A stretch of 64,000 bases of DNA from Caenorhabditis remanei (GCF_010183535.1 NC_071333.1:10972587-11036586); one strand, 5' to 3'. Counted from the first letter of the stretch, positions 13,361-25,786 are shown. Notes: a model not told the origin generated them from the sequence alone. Numbers and translations: made by a program.

Positions 13361-14805
13361 TTATTTATCGTCGAGCTCGGTGGCTTGTGCGGATTCCATA
13401 ACTTCGACAACTACACTTCCATCATTTTTCAGAATTTCAGCTTTTCCTTGCTCTGGGTAGTATACAATGGAACCTGAAACTTATTAATCGAACTAGATAC
13501 CAAAGTCTTTGAAACTGCTCACTATTGTTTGGTAACGTTCTCATGGAGATAGTCGTTGATTTAATCGCCGCAGGTGCACCTCCTCCCATATTTCTCAGCT
13601 CTGACATGTATACTGATGTTTCATTTCCAGTGCTCTGAAAATAGAAACAGGTGTTTCTGGTGAAGAATTTAGATCAAACTTTGGGTTCATTCTCGTCATC
13701 GTCACTGAAACTCATTGATGTCATTCTATTTCTATATCTGACTGCCATAGTTTTGTATTTCATACAACATGTCATTTCACTGCATCTCACGTATCTGAAA
13801 ATCAGAAACATACTTAAAGGGCCCATGGGAAAACGCTTACCCCGCAGGGCAATGACAAACGTTATCAAAGATACAGGGGACCATAAGTGGAGGGGCGGTG
13901 ACACATTCTTCTGTGCAGTCCGGCATACAAACTGAAGCAACACATATTTTTAACTGGTAATTCCAGAAAGCGTACCTGCTTTACAGACTTTGGGTTTTAA
14001 ATTCAATTCAGCTGTGGAATAAGCATCCAAACACTGTGGAGTGCAATATGGCATGCATTCATCACGACACTCAATTGACTTTTTCGGCGAAAACCGAATG
14101 TTCTGAAAAAATGATTGCTTTTCATATCTAGAAACTATCTAATAACTTTTCTCGGTTCTTCATTAACAGGTTGTCCCATTACATCTATTGCTGTCAAGGA
14201 ATTCATGAACGAGGCTACAATTTGATTGTATCTCTGGAAAAAATTAATAACACGCTTGAATTTTTTCAGATTGATTTAGTTCTACCTGAAGACAACGTGG
14301 CGTACACTGTGGCATACATGCATTTGCACACTGTTTCAAAAGAGATGCAGCTGTTGTTGTGCGGACTGCTGGATTACGGTTCACATATGGGTATCTGTTC
14401 AGATTCACCCCTCCCCTAGAAGATCCGGTCCTCTGCTGATTTCTAGCATTTCCAAAGACTGGATTAGGGTATACACGACGAGGTGCTTGATTGGTTCTTG
14501 ACATATGTTGTCTTTCCGTGGGACAACTGAATGAAAATCATTGTAAACAGTGATGAATAGGAAAAGTAACCCACCATCTGAATGCACACCATCCTTCAGC
14601 TCCGCAACCCATCAAATCACTAAAATATTCACCAATAGCTCTCATCCGACTATCAGCATAGTGACCATAATCATTCAGAAAGTTTGTTTCGTTTTGCTGA
14701 AAAATAGGGCAAAATACATATTATTTCAATAACACAAAAACTTACACATTCCACTTTGTAAACTAGATTTGGAATCAAGAAAAATACAAAAATTATCAAA
14801 ATCAT
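13361..14805 (-). CDS. Secreted cysteine-rich protein with CMPxC repeats and a CC module
   Basis: Nine exons read on the minus strand: 14746-14805, 14575-14696, 14286-14526, 14147-14233, 13976-14102, 13841-13931, 13680-13794, 13523-13634, 13361-13473. They give 355 residues with all phases closing. Residues 1-19 are a signal peptide (MILIIFVFFLIPNLVYKVE). The start ATG lies 5 nt after a TTTCTAACAG acceptor, as expected for trans-splicing. After a segment with ADLMGCG-like and WCAF-CC cysteines come an Arg/Asn-rich linker and three C-x3-C repeats (CANACMPQCTPRC, CRDECMPYCTPQC, VCMPDCTEEC). Then comes a module CHCPAGYVRCSEMTCC, followed by an acidic, Ser/Thr-rich tail. It is probably an extracellular or cuticle-associated protein. 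The family is not firmly identified. The gene at 25916-26633 has the same repeats and the same CC module, so the two look like paralogues. Confidence 0.8.
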
Positions 14806-15117
14806 CTGCTCTGTTAGAAACACAAAATAAAGAAATGATATCTCCGAGAAGAGAGCCAGGTGTCATTTTGGACACGTTGTCACAAAACGGATTCCCTTCA
14901 CAAACAATTAGATCGTGAGCTAACAAAGGCGGTGGTCGCTCATCCAATTTGCAAATTGTTTCACTTATCCTCAATCAATTATTCATACTCAAAAGTAAGT
15001 ACGATCCTTAGAAATAAGAGTTAGCTTTCACTTCATGTCAGGAATCGCTAAAGTCATAAGAGCGTGAAGTCCAAGTTTGGAGAGTGCACTTGTCGTCTCA
15101 ATGGTGTGTATGTTCAT
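14726..15117 (-). CDS. Possible small gene or alternative 5' exons overlapping the cysteine-rich gene
   Basis: Two segments, 15032-15117 (ATG start) and about 14726-14969, join in phase with a GTGAAA donor and a TTGAG acceptor to give about 109 residues ending at TGA 14726-14728. The composition looks protein-like (for example LGLHALMTLAIPDMK, LDERPPPLLAHDLIVCEG). It has no recognised domain. Its last ~80 bases run in a different frame across the signal-peptide exon of the gene at 13361-14805. It may be an upstream small gene, an alternative 5' end with a retained intron, or chance. The weak acceptor and the overlap keep confidence low. Confidence 0.3.
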
Positions 15118-18100
15118 CGTGAATTTATTTACATTTAGCTGATCAAATTATGACTGGGAGATCTATCTTCAATTAAAATTAATTGAATGTACTTCAAATG
15201 CAAATAATGGACTTTTCTCATTCGAGGCAATTGTTGGTCCGTTTTTTTCACTTAAAACTTCACTTTTATTTCGTATGTGCAAATTTCTATTGCATATATG
15301 TTTTAAATCATACGATAATAGACAAAAAGAAGCAGATAGTTAAAAACAGTCGCAAGTCTCAGAAATGTTTTACATTTTGTTGAAAACTTAATAAGAAATT
15401 TTAATATTCATCGTCTAATAAAAAACTCTCACACGTTGAGTTGAAATAAAAAATTATAATCCAAAGACATAATTGCATGTGGAAAATTTCGGTTCGAAAA
15501 AAATACTAGGATCACAATTAGTTATGCAGAGAAGTGTGAACTCTCCGGGGAGCACGGGCCAACTCTCTATTTGTCAATCACATTTTTCTTTTTCATATTC
15601 TCTTGTTCTTTTGGCAGATTCAATTTTCTGAATTTTTCATATTTCGATGCCCTGTTTCCGTTCTGCCAACACATTTTTTATCTTTTTTATTTCATTAATT
15701 TGAGAAGGGTGTGAGAAAAATGCATAATTTCAGTTTCCAGTAAAAAATATATAATAATAACCGGAGAGGATTTCGCTTGAGGGGGATTGGTCACGGCTTA
15801 TACAAATTCAAACTCCAAATTATCCACGTGCTGCTCGTTAGGAGGTAAAATAATTTGGTCAGTGTTCACAACATTATATATTTCTCTTTATACGCAGCTT
15901 CTCTCCTGAATTATTGATAATATAGTGGAGACACCAACTTACGTTCATGAATTTTGGTAACGCAATTCTTCTATCCTGAAGTGATTCATAAAATTACTCA
16001 TGATGATTCCCAGAGCTTTATTTTTTTCTAAAAATCGAATCCAATTTTTACCATTTTGGTTTATTTATTCTGAGTCGGTATTTTAGAAAAAAATTTGTTT
16101 AAAAAAAATAATAAGGTATCATCTTTGTTTTTTCAAAAAAAAAACTCTTGAAAACTGCTAGCTCGAGTTCGTTCAAATTTATTACTTGTTTTTATGAAAT
16201 ATTAAGAAACTCAAACTTCCTGACATCAAAAAAACAAATTTCAAAATATGAGACGATATTCTATCCGACCTCTTTCCTCATCCCATAAATCACCTGACAC
16301 CCTGTTCTACCATTTGCCCTCCTGTAACACCTCTCTCTCTCTCTTTCTACTCACCCACAGTTTTATCGGCCGCCAAGGGGATGCTCAGCAAGAGCAAAAT
16401 GTTGTAAAATTACACTTTTTCGCATCGACCCTCTGATCATTTGTCCTCTTTTCTGTACCATTGAGGCCACCAACTCGTTGTAATACCTTTTACTATATCC
16501 CTATCTTTCGATCAAATTACATCACTAGGATCCGCACCAGTTGGTCGTATTCATCTTTCATTTTCTCCACAATTTTCGATGCTCTATTACAAAAAGAAAA
16601 TGGAAAATTACTCTGACTTTATGACTTTTTCGAAACAGTCATAAAAATCTCTGCATTCAGACTCAGGATTCCTAATCCTATGTAGTTGACATTTTATTCC
16701 GATCTTTCCCCTCTTTTCTTCTTCTCGGACCATTTTGTTGATAGTTTATATGACACTTTTTTCCAATGCAATATGGACCATTCATAATCCTTTTGCAAAG
16801 ATTTTAAGCCCACACCATATGCTTCTGTTTGAAAAAGAGAGGAGAAAAAAGAAAAGTCGCAACTATTCTCATTGCCAACTGAATTATACCCGAGTTTTTC
16901 AAAAATTCTTTTCTTCTCCTCACCTTCCCAAAAAGCGCAATGTTCAATAATTGATGTGGTCCAGAGTCGAAAGTCTTCTATTGTGTTTGGTTTTGTCATG
17001 TCTGAGTCTCGTTTCAAGTTGTCTCTGACAGGAAACAGCAAATTATGTTTAGAATCTACAATGGCAAATTATTGTAAAATTGACAATAGAGCAGTAGGTG
17101 AGGGCAACGGAAAGGAATGAAAATTGGCAGCTTTTTCTACATAAACATTTCCCGGTTGGAAGCCGACAATTCTGTCGATTCGTCATCACTTTCCATTTTC
17201 AACTTCAAAATGTCAATTCATACGTTTAGCACCTTTTTAGTATCTTTTTTTTTTAATGTGGCGATCAAAAAATGTCTATCGACAAGTTAGCAGACTTAGG
17301 TCATTTGGCAACCATATGTCTGTCATACTCATCTTTTCTGCCGTCTCAGAAATTCATTGAATTGAATAGTGGAATTTGTTGAAGAGAAGAGGAAGATCCA
17401 ACCGGACGGACAGCAAGGCTCTTCTTTTGCGCACGTCGTTCTTTTATTCGTCACATTTTGAGAAGCTAAACAAAAGAAAAAAGAAAAGACGGGTTTTGGA
17501 CGGTCCCACGTCTTTTCGAATGAACTCCCACGGACTGCTTCTTCAGTTGAATCCAGTGAAACGTATACCTGCATTAGAATAGGTGGACAAAGAAAAGAAG
17601 AGCTTCATTTCCACATGACTCGTGCGTGTGAATCTTTTTATTTTGGGAGATATACATTGCAAAGGTCAGGTGGAGGTTTTTTCGAAAATCTAGCATAGAT
17701 CTTTCAAGCAGAGGCTTTAAAGTTTCACAAATTTAAAACCATGTTTTGAATCACTGCGTTTGCATTATTGGAAAAATAGGCATGAATAGTTCTAGAACTT
17801 CAAAGAATTCTTCAAAATTTAGGTTATTTAAAAATAATGAAAGTCCTAACTTTTATTCTTGTATGAAACTTTTATTGAAAAAAAATCGAATACAAAAAAT
17901 TTGTAACCTACATTTTCAGTGCTACAAATGTTTAATAACTGTATATTTTTCATATCTGAATCACTCTTCTCGATTACATTCTCAAAACTCATTCCTATCT
18001 CCTCTACAGTCATTCTCCTAATCTGTGTACTCAAACCATCGGTGGACTGCACGGCGAGCATAAACACGACAGTGCATGAGCCCGATGGAATAGTCCCCGT

Positions 18101-21100
18101 TTGAAAAAGAGAGAAGGGAAAGAGCGATTTTGTCGTGGCGGAGGGTCTGACCTGTTGAAGAATGGTGTTTACGTTGTCAGCAGCTGCTCGACAGTTGCCT
18201 TCCTCCCCGCCCGCTCACAGAGAGCCTGGTCGGCGGGAAGAGAAGGGGACGAAAAGAGAAGAGCACTGGAATTCAGTCTCGGGATTCGATTCCTGGACAC
18301 TTTACAACGTGCGGCAAAAGGGATGAATGACGGGTCTCATTCATCCCTAACTATGTGTATTGTTAGTCGGTAGGCTTCTCACTTCCTGTCGTCGGCGAGT
18401 GAATAAAACTGAAATTGCACGCTCGCTGTTATAATGTTTGTATACAAATCTGTACTTTTATTGTTATTCAAAAATCTTGCTTTTTGACTTTTTTTCGAAA
18501 TTTTTTTCATAAATCAGTTTTCAATCTCTAGTTTTCAATATCATCTCGCAATAATTATTCATTTTTCCTTCCAAGCCATCCCAACTATATTTCCCGCTCT
18601 TTGTCATCCCTCAGTTCTTTTGTTCAATTAGCTGCTCTTTGTGCCGAAATAAACGCAATCAACCACTCTATTCGTCTCCACTTCTCCGTTTCCAATTCAC
18701 CCTACAGTTCTCAATTTTACTTCTATTAGCCACATCATTCTTCTTCTCAGATAATATCAATTGACTCCTTTTTTCCTAGTCCACTGAATTGTAAAACGGT
18801 GTCGTATTTTGACTCTCGGATTGTGAGGAATACACAAAAGGAGCAGTAAATCGAATTTCTTTGAGGAAGGTCTTACGTGATTGAGAAAGAGAGGGAGGAA
18901 TGAGGTTGAAGTATGTTGAGGAGAAGAGGTGAAATGAGATAAAAGCGAGTTGAGATGTTGCCAATTGAAACGATTTATTTTCATTTTCGGAATTCACTTC
19001 GGATTGAGACAATTGGAAAGATGGAACATAATTTCTTTCTTTTCTGTTTGTCTTAGATTTTTTCTATCTGAAATCGAATTCTTGAAAATAGGTGTACGGT
19101 AACAAAGAATTGTTCTTTTTTCCTGATTCTTGTTGTTATTTTCTTAGAATCCCAAACTGTTTGTCCGTTTATGCTTGTTTTTGGTTCAGGAGTGATGTTC
19201 CTCATCTGACATGTATGTTATCCTCGACTACCATCTCTTAATCTATGCATTAGACTACTGTTTCGCGAAATGATAATCTTTGCCTGCTAGTAGCAGTTAG
19301 TCCTATGAATCCTTTATGTCACTCCATCCTCTTCCCTCTTACGACATTCATTCTGCGCAGGCATCTGGTGCGTCTGCTCACAGAGGACCACCATCTCAAT
19401 AAATCCGACCCAACAGACGACGATGTCAACTGTTTATAACATTTTCAAACTATCCAGCATATTTCATCCACTTTCCTCCATCATTCTGTCACTTTCACCG
19501 ATGTGTCGAAAAAGAAAGATGTCTGAATGAGACCGCCGAAAACACGCGTAATCATAATTGACTTTGCGCTTTTTATTTATTTCTTTTTCCGACCACATCA
19601 GCAGGTTTGGCATCTGCCGTTATCAGAAACATGGGCCAAGACATCATCAGTGTGTCCTTACAAAGGGGAAAAAGAGGCACGCTGATGGCGTTGTTTTTTG
19701 CGCGATGACTGTGAAGAAACGGTAGATGAGGATTGTCCGTGTTTCGGGTCCTCCGAGAAAGTTTCATGTTTCGTCCGTTCTCGACGGCTCGCTCGCACTT
19801 TTTCATTGGCTCTTTGCCTATTTGTTTTCGGCGATGAACCAACCTCCTTTAAGACCAGTTTTCTTTTCACTCGAAATATATTTTTGCTACCTCCTCTTTT
19901 TTTCTTCTTCTTCTTCTGCTCCTGCTGGTTTCCTTCTATCCGGAAAGAACTCAGCTGACACCACATGCTGCACTGGCTTGTTCGTTTTCACTCATTAGGT
20001 TTTTGAGTTGTCTTAACTAAGCGGGTTACTGTAGTAGTTTAGAAACTAGAGCATTTGAGCAAAATTAGAAATAAATAAGTGTTCTGAGACTATATAATAT
20101 TATCGCCTCCCTGTCACCGGTTCCTGTTTTAATCAATCATTTTGTTACAAACGGTTTGGTTAAATTCATTCTTCCTACCCAGTCATGTGTCTTCTAGGTC
20201 TTCAAAGTTCGGCGGACATAAATAACACAGAAAAAAGTGAAAATTTCCGCTAGCTACTGATATGGTTCAAGTCACGATAATAGTCTATGTACTATCGTGT
20301 GATATGAATGACAGCTGAGGAATTCTTTCACTATCCCTCTTTTCATTAATAATGCCGACATAGCAATTCATGAAGTAGCTATGCTCTTCACATAAGAATC
20401 CTTAACATTTTTTGTTCATGAAAATGTGCAAAATGTGGCGAACCGCCATATTCAGAGTGCTCTTTTGAGTCGTTCAACAATTGCTTTCCAAGTCCTCCAA
20501 TTGTTTAATCAGGCGGTGGTGGAGAAGGGAGGGACTAGTGGCGGTAAAGTCTCCCATACTCGAAACGCACAGATTTGAAGCAATTGTATTTTCGAAAAAC
20601 AAGACTAGCCCTCCGAGTGGAGAAGCATCAGTTTGTTTCTTTTCTCGCAATGTTTTCTTGAGCTTCAGAGCTCCCGCCCCACACACACTGTTTTTCCCGT
20701 TTGCGATGCCTTTCTCGGATTGTCCAAACACGAGAACGTCTTATTTCTAGCACATCGAGTGGACGGTATCCTTTTGTTTTTTGTATCAACGCAACAAAAT
20801 TTGTTTCTATATGCTATTTTTGGGAGGCATGGATGAAAGAGCCGAGAAGCAAAATTTGAGCTAATTTCCATTGCTGTTTCCAAGTAGTGAGGATCCTTTA
20901 CTCAAAACAAAACTGTATAGTGTATAATGTTTTCCTATATATTACAACTGAATTAGATCCACTTATTTTTATTTATCGTCCCTTGTTTTTTCACTTGTCT
21001 CCACCGCATCATGACTTCATTTTCGTTGTTCCCGATCAGCAATTGCTTATTTCTTCTAACATTTCGCCATCTTTTTCTTATTCTTTCTGGAGCAACTGCT

Positions 21101-21815
21101 CTTCGTCGCATCCTTTGATTGAGCCCTCTTCTCTTTCTTCTTGCCACATCCACCCACTCGTTGTCAGTTTAGCTCCTCCGATGTTATGCTTTTGTCGGAT
21201 TGCCTCCTGCCTGAGCACCCCTGATTTTTCTGTGCAATCACATGACCATCACCATCGATTCATACATTTTCTGGATCAATATGACACAAATCGATACTTG
21301 AGGTGTTGCTGTCTGTTTGCCCATCGGCTCATTGTGAAATATTATGGCAAAAATTGACCAAGCCAGAGTGTAGAGAGCGAGTCAATTTTTGCGTCAAGGA
21401 GACAGGCGGGCGGTCGGCTTCTGTTTGGAGAGCAAAACTTTGACAGGCTCCCTCCACCGGAGACAGAACGATAGATTTTGCGCTCCGCGCTTTTTCCGAT
21501 CGGCTCTTTCTTATCCATTTCCATCTTATCTTTAGGTTTTTCGAAGATAGTATTACTCTTTTCTCGGAATCCTATCTCTGATTATCTATGTGGTCTCAAA
21601 AGAAGAAGGTTTGTGATCTCTTAATCATGATGATGAGTGAGTGGCAGTCAAGTGTAAAGTTTCAGAAGGTTTAAAATTGTCCAAGTGCTCTTCTCAATTT
21701 CCTCATTCATCCAATTTTCGTTATACTCTTTTCATAATCTTATCCCACATTTGTTCTTTTGTTCTTATCGTATAGTATTTCTATATACAAATCTTCAATT
21801 CTCTGTTTTTTTCAG
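15118..21815. other. Gene-poor region upstream of sup-12
   Basis: No exon chain with consistent phases was found in these 6.7 kb. There is a GC-richer block at about 18120-18350, which ends in a perfect 11-bp hairpin, and another at about 20480-20740. Much of the rest is T-rich on the plus strand with CT-rich tracts. It probably contains the distal regulatory region of sup-12, a muscle-expressed gene in C. elegans. That is inference from position. Confidence 0.5.
18320..18347. repeat. Perfect 11-bp inverted repeat with 6-nt loop
   Basis: GGGATGAATGA (18320-18330) and TCATTCATCCC (18337-18347) are exact reverse complements around the loop CGGGTC. It lies at the end of a GC-rich block upstream of sup-12. 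It could be a small RNA hairpin, a terminator-like fold or a palindromic protein site. The stem is too short for a microRNA precursor. Confidence 0.85.
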
Positions 21816-21884
21816 GCCAGTACACCTACTTTGGCTTCAAAAACTTCTGAATAGATCTACAACTAAAAAACTTTAAAAAACAAA
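21816..21884 (+). other. sup-12: Untranslated 5' exon of sup-12
   Basis: A TTTTTTTCAG acceptor ends at 21815 and a GTAAGT donor starts at 21885, framing a 69-nt segment with in-frame stops. The next acceptor (CTTTAG, ending 21936) leads directly into the sup-12 start codon 8 nt later. The signals are visible in the sequence; the UTR role is inferred. Confidence 0.55.
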
Positions 21885-21944
21885 GTAAGTTTTCAAAATC
21901 ATATCCTTGATTGGAATGAATTTTGGTTCTCTTTAGCAGCAATA

Positions 21945-24539
21945 ATGCTTCCAGCAATGTACGGTCAAGTCCAGGATCCATTGGTACACGCAGCAGCAGC
22001 TTTGGCACAGTCAACAAACGCCGAACCAGTCGTAGGTTGGTTTCTTCTTTCCTTCTTTTTTTCTTTTTTCTTTGTCATTCTAGCTCTTCCCATTTTTCTT
22101 CCCATTCTTTACCATTATGTGGCATTGTCACATGATGGAAGGAAACAGCGGGAAGAGATAGAATAGCTGCAGTGGTATGTGTAACCTTACATATGGTTCC
22201 ACTTAAAATCAAAGACAGACCGAAAGAAACCAGTAATATTTTATCCAGGTTCACGTGACACCATGTTCACCAAAATCTTTGTTGGTGGTCTGCCATATCA
22301 CACCAGTGACAAGACACTTCACGAATACTTTGAACAGTTTGGAGACATCGAGGAGGCAGTCGTCATCACCGATCGTAACACCCAAAAGAGTCGTGGATAC
22401 GGATTTGTAAGTTGTTCACGGAATTTCAACAATTCTTTACGATTCATGCGCTTTGGAGGTCAAACTGAATCGAAACGGTTTCTAATCATCAATCACTTTT
22501 GACATGATTAACCGTTTTTTTATGTCCGTGTACGACAAATATTTTATTGAGGAGTAGATACGCGAGGACACGAATTTGTTTCTCTACACGCAAAATGAGA
22601 AATCGGGAAAAGAATAGAAATCTCCAAAATCTCCGAAAGTTCGCGCGAGGCTACTTTGAACTCTCGGCCGGCTTTTCGTAATGATTGCACGCGTATTGTA
22701 TAAACAGACATTTGTTTATCCATATATATCCAACAGATGATTATGTAACAGGGTAGGGGATAAGGTCAAGTGAAGAGGAAGACATAGGAAAACGGTATTT
22801 AGTTTAAAAAAATTGTTATTTGGTATAATTAGCATCATGAAGAGAATGAAGAGAATTTCAGGTCACCATGAAAGATAAGGCATCTGCTGATCGTGCCTGC
22901 AAAGATCCTAATCCAATCATTGATGGAAGAAAAGCAAATGTCAATTTGGCGTATCTCGGAGCGAAGCCAAGAAACAATGTGCAACTTGCCGGTGCGTTCC
23001 CATTTCAGAGTCAGTTGTCAAATCCAGTTGTTTTTCTTTTCTCCCCCCCCAAGTGTGTTTTGGCTTCTGCTAAACATTACCATTCCTCCACAACCTACAT
23101 AACCAGGATATTGTTTGTGTCGCCGCATCTTTTCAGTTTTTGTCTGTGTTAACCAAAATCACCAAGTTGGTCATTTTAGCGCTGGCCGCTGGACAAGTAC
23201 AACTTCCACTCACCACTCAACTTCAAGCTCTGTTTCCTCAACGAATCGGGTAAGTTTCTGGTGATGCCTGTGTGTGATACTTCCAACTTTCTTTCTTATC
23301 CAAGTAAAATCACACCATTTGAGTTGTGTTGATCATTTGGGAGAAAACCCAAAAAAAACATCCCCAACAATCATCAGAGCAACAACAACATCAACAACAA
23401 TAAAACTCGTGTAAAATATTCGTGTCTTAGCTACAAAGTCCCCTAGGATGCCCAATTAAAACAGAACTATCTTGTTTTCAACCTCCTTCACACTTTTAAT
23501 ATTAATTGACTATCATTTTAAGACAAGTGGCTGGTTGAATCGAGTTCGCGGATGCCTAAAACCAAAGGTTAGGCGTGCTTTGACGTGTGCCAATCTTATA
23601 TTACTTTCTTTCAACCAAAAGCAGAATACAATAGTGCTGTGTTTTGACGTGTCCATACTCTCTTTCTCTCTTTATTTTTCACCTATTTCCCAACCTATGA
23701 TTTCCAGTTTCTCTCTTTTCCCTTGGTGAAAACATTGCATAGTCCTGAATGAAATGAGCACCCAGAGTTTTTTCTTCATTGGTGGGATTTGATTTCTTTC
23801 TTTGTAGGTCAATGGTATGGCTGCCTAACTAAAAACCATCACGCATATTCTAAAACTTTGCTATAGTTTGGTTACGTCGTTTCTGAAACCTTTTTTATTT
23901 TCAAAGTTGTCAAACAACTAGCTGGTTTTATTTTTCCTTCTATCCCAATATGTTAAAAATTCTATTTGCACTAACTCCAAAAACAACAAAAATTTGAATT
24001 TCAGTATTTCGAATTCAAAATTTCATAGAAACAAAGAAAACTTTCATTTTGATTTTTCATCACGCATGTGCGTGTTTTTTTGGGTGATATTGTGATCAAC
24101 ACTGTTGCCTCATTTCAAGCATTTGAAATATTACATACTCCCAACTGTGTTTTTTTTTGTGAGAAAATAACTAATAAATTTACAGAATTCCTCAAATGTA
24201 TTATCCAGCTGTTACTGGATTCAATCCGTTGATTTCCGCTCAAGGAGCCGCCGCCCAACAACAATTGATTGATTACTCTGCTCTTGCAGCAGTCATGGGA
24301 CAGAACCCACAAGCCGCTTACGGTCTTCAGGCTCAAGGAAAATGTATAGTACATGCACAGATCCCAACCGTTATTATAGAATATATTTTCCAGTTGCCTC
24401 CGCCGGACCAACCACAATTGAGCAATACGCCGCCTACCCAGCAGGGTATGGACTCGTTCCACAAGCTGCCTATAACATTGGAAACTCGCAACTACAATTG
24501 GCTGCCGCACAGCAGCAACTTGAACATCAACGTGTGTAA
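21945..24539 (+). CDS. sup-12: SUP-12, RRM splicing regulator (RBM24/RBM38 family)
   Basis: Six exons give 250 residues: 21945-22035, 22249-22406, 22862-22991, 23180-23249, 24186-24343, 24394-24539. All phases close. One RRM spans about residues 36-115, with RNP2 IFVGGL (40-45) and RNP1 RGYGFVTM (79-86). The rest is an Ala/Gln/Tyr-rich low-complexity tail. Length and sequence fit the C. elegans muscle splicing factor SUP-12, which binds GUGUG RNA motifs and cooperates with FOX-1 family proteins or UNC-75 in alternative exon choice, for example in egl-15 and unc-60. Exon 1 must end at 22035, using a GTTGGT donor, because the nearer GTAGGT at 22032 would break the frame. The start ATG follows a CTTTAG acceptor by 8 nt. 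Its own introns contain GTGTG motifs, which could mean self-regulation. Confidence 0.95.
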
Positions 24540-25055
24540 ACCTCACGAATAATTTTAATAAGTGTATTTTTTACTTTGTCAACTAAAAACAACAATTGTC
24601 ATTTCTTCTAACAGCAATAAGTCGCCAACTAATTTTGCCAATAAGAGAACATCGGTGTTTGTTTGAAATAGCCTTTAGTTTTGCACATTTCTTTTCTTGT
24701 CACCTCATGCATTATTATCAGACGTTTTCTACAAATCAGATTGTTTCACCTAGTCCTCAATCAATACGCATTCATTTTTTATTCCCTTTTCTCTCTTTTC
24801 CCATTTCTAAACAAGCAAAAAGTCACAGAAGTTTTCTTGTTTTCTTTTGAAATACGAATCTTTAATGTGGGTTTCTACGTTTTCGATGTTTCTAATTTTC
24901 TCTCCAAAACGCCAGAGTTGCCTGATTCTTATTTGTCTTGCGTGCCATTTGCACAGCTTATTCTCATTTTTTTGAATATTTTTTAATCGTCAAATGACAC
25001 ACTTTTACATGGTGAGTTTCTGATAGCCTTTCTAATTTTTGCATTTAATGTTTCC

Positions 25056-25061
25056 AATAAA
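25056..25061 (+). terminator. AATAAA poly(A) signal, likely sup-12
   Basis: AATAAA lies about 515 nt after the sup-12 stop codon in a T-rich context, and no nearer canonical signal was seen. A long 3' UTR is therefore suggested. Confidence 0.5.
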
Positions 25062-25429
25062 CTGTTCTTAATATAAACCGAGTGAAATTTGATTGACGTG
25101 AAGAGAGGAACTATAACATAAATCAATCTAAATAAATATGGTTCAATCAGAAGACAGATGACTATCATTCAAACTAGTTGTTAGAACGTATTAATTTGAA
25201 AATTAAACTATCACACATACTACAGTCTATTGCGAATGCTTTACAGTAGTAACATTAAGTTACAATTGGGGGACAAAACTAATCGGGAAATCTCTATAAT
25301 TGTTACAAACGCCACAGAAGCTAAAAATTATCTTCAAACTAAAAACTGAAACAAAAATGCAAAACGTGGACTAATCACAACGTTTTTAGCGGGGCCTAGG
25401 CACACCAGGGGGTTTTCGGGGCCGAAGCA

Positions 25430-25560
25430 CACCTAACATACACGTTCTGTAGAGGATGGGCCGAAGCGTCATCATTCAGACCGCTGCCGGGATCAAACCA
25501 TAGAGTACGAGGACCGAAGTACCGCACCACTACCATTCAACCACAGCTGCTGTTGGAGGA
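25430..25560 (-). repeat. tRNA-like / SINE-like sequence with A-box and B-box motifs
   Basis: Read on the minus strand, this segment has an A-box-like TGGTTGAATGGTAGTGG followed, at tRNA-like spacing, by a B-box-like GGTTTGATCCC. It does not fold into a good cloverleaf because the T stem and acceptor stem are mismatched, so it is not called as a tRNA gene. Within and beside it a GGCCGAAG-type motif (GGACCGAAG in the third copy) recurs at about 25420, 25460 and 25520. A tRNA-derived retroelement or a decayed tRNA gene would explain it. No poly(A) tail or target duplication was found. Confidence 0.4.
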
Positions 25561-25587
25561 GACAGGGTGTGGGGGAAATATATCTTT

Positions 25588-25622
25588 GGTGAGGGAAGGG
25601 GTGAGGAAGGGGTGAGAAGGGG
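25588..25622 (+). repeat. Short purine tandem repeat (GGTGAGGAAGG-like)
   Basis: About three imperfect units of 10-12 nt occur in a run of G, A and T in the intergenic space between sup-12 and the next gene. It is a simple repeat with no known role. Confidence 0.7.
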
Positions 25623-25750
25623 AAGAGGACACTGGGTGTATGTGTGCGGCTGGTGAATTAGTGGCAAGAGGTCTCCTTTTCCGTTTTTCGGGGCAAATCT
25701 ATTTAGAAAATTGTTCGGTTGATATTAGATTCTCGAAAAAAAAATCTGCT

Positions 25751-25786
25751 GTTAACTCTCATTCCTCTCCCGTTAACTCTCATTCC
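25751..25786 (+). repeat. 15-nt direct repeat
   Basis: GTTAACTCTCATTCC occurs at 25751-25765 and again, identical, at 25772-25786. It lies downstream of the minus-strand cysteine-rich gene that ends at 25916. It could be a local duplication or replication slip. Confidence 0.85.

Noticed and set aside
18270..18300. T-arm-like GGGATTCGATTCC motif suggesting a tRNA
   Set aside because: No acceptor stem, D arm or anticodon arm can be drawn around it.
20474..20750. Opposite-strand open frames of 85-89 residues upstream of sup-12
   Set aside because: They overlap each other on both strands and have no splice signals leading to another exon. A GC-rich regulatory block is the simpler explanation.
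22007..22032. GTAGGT at 22032 as donor of sup-12 exon 1
   Set aside because: It would end the exon in phase 0 and put the next exon out of frame. GTTGGT at 22036 gives the correct phase.
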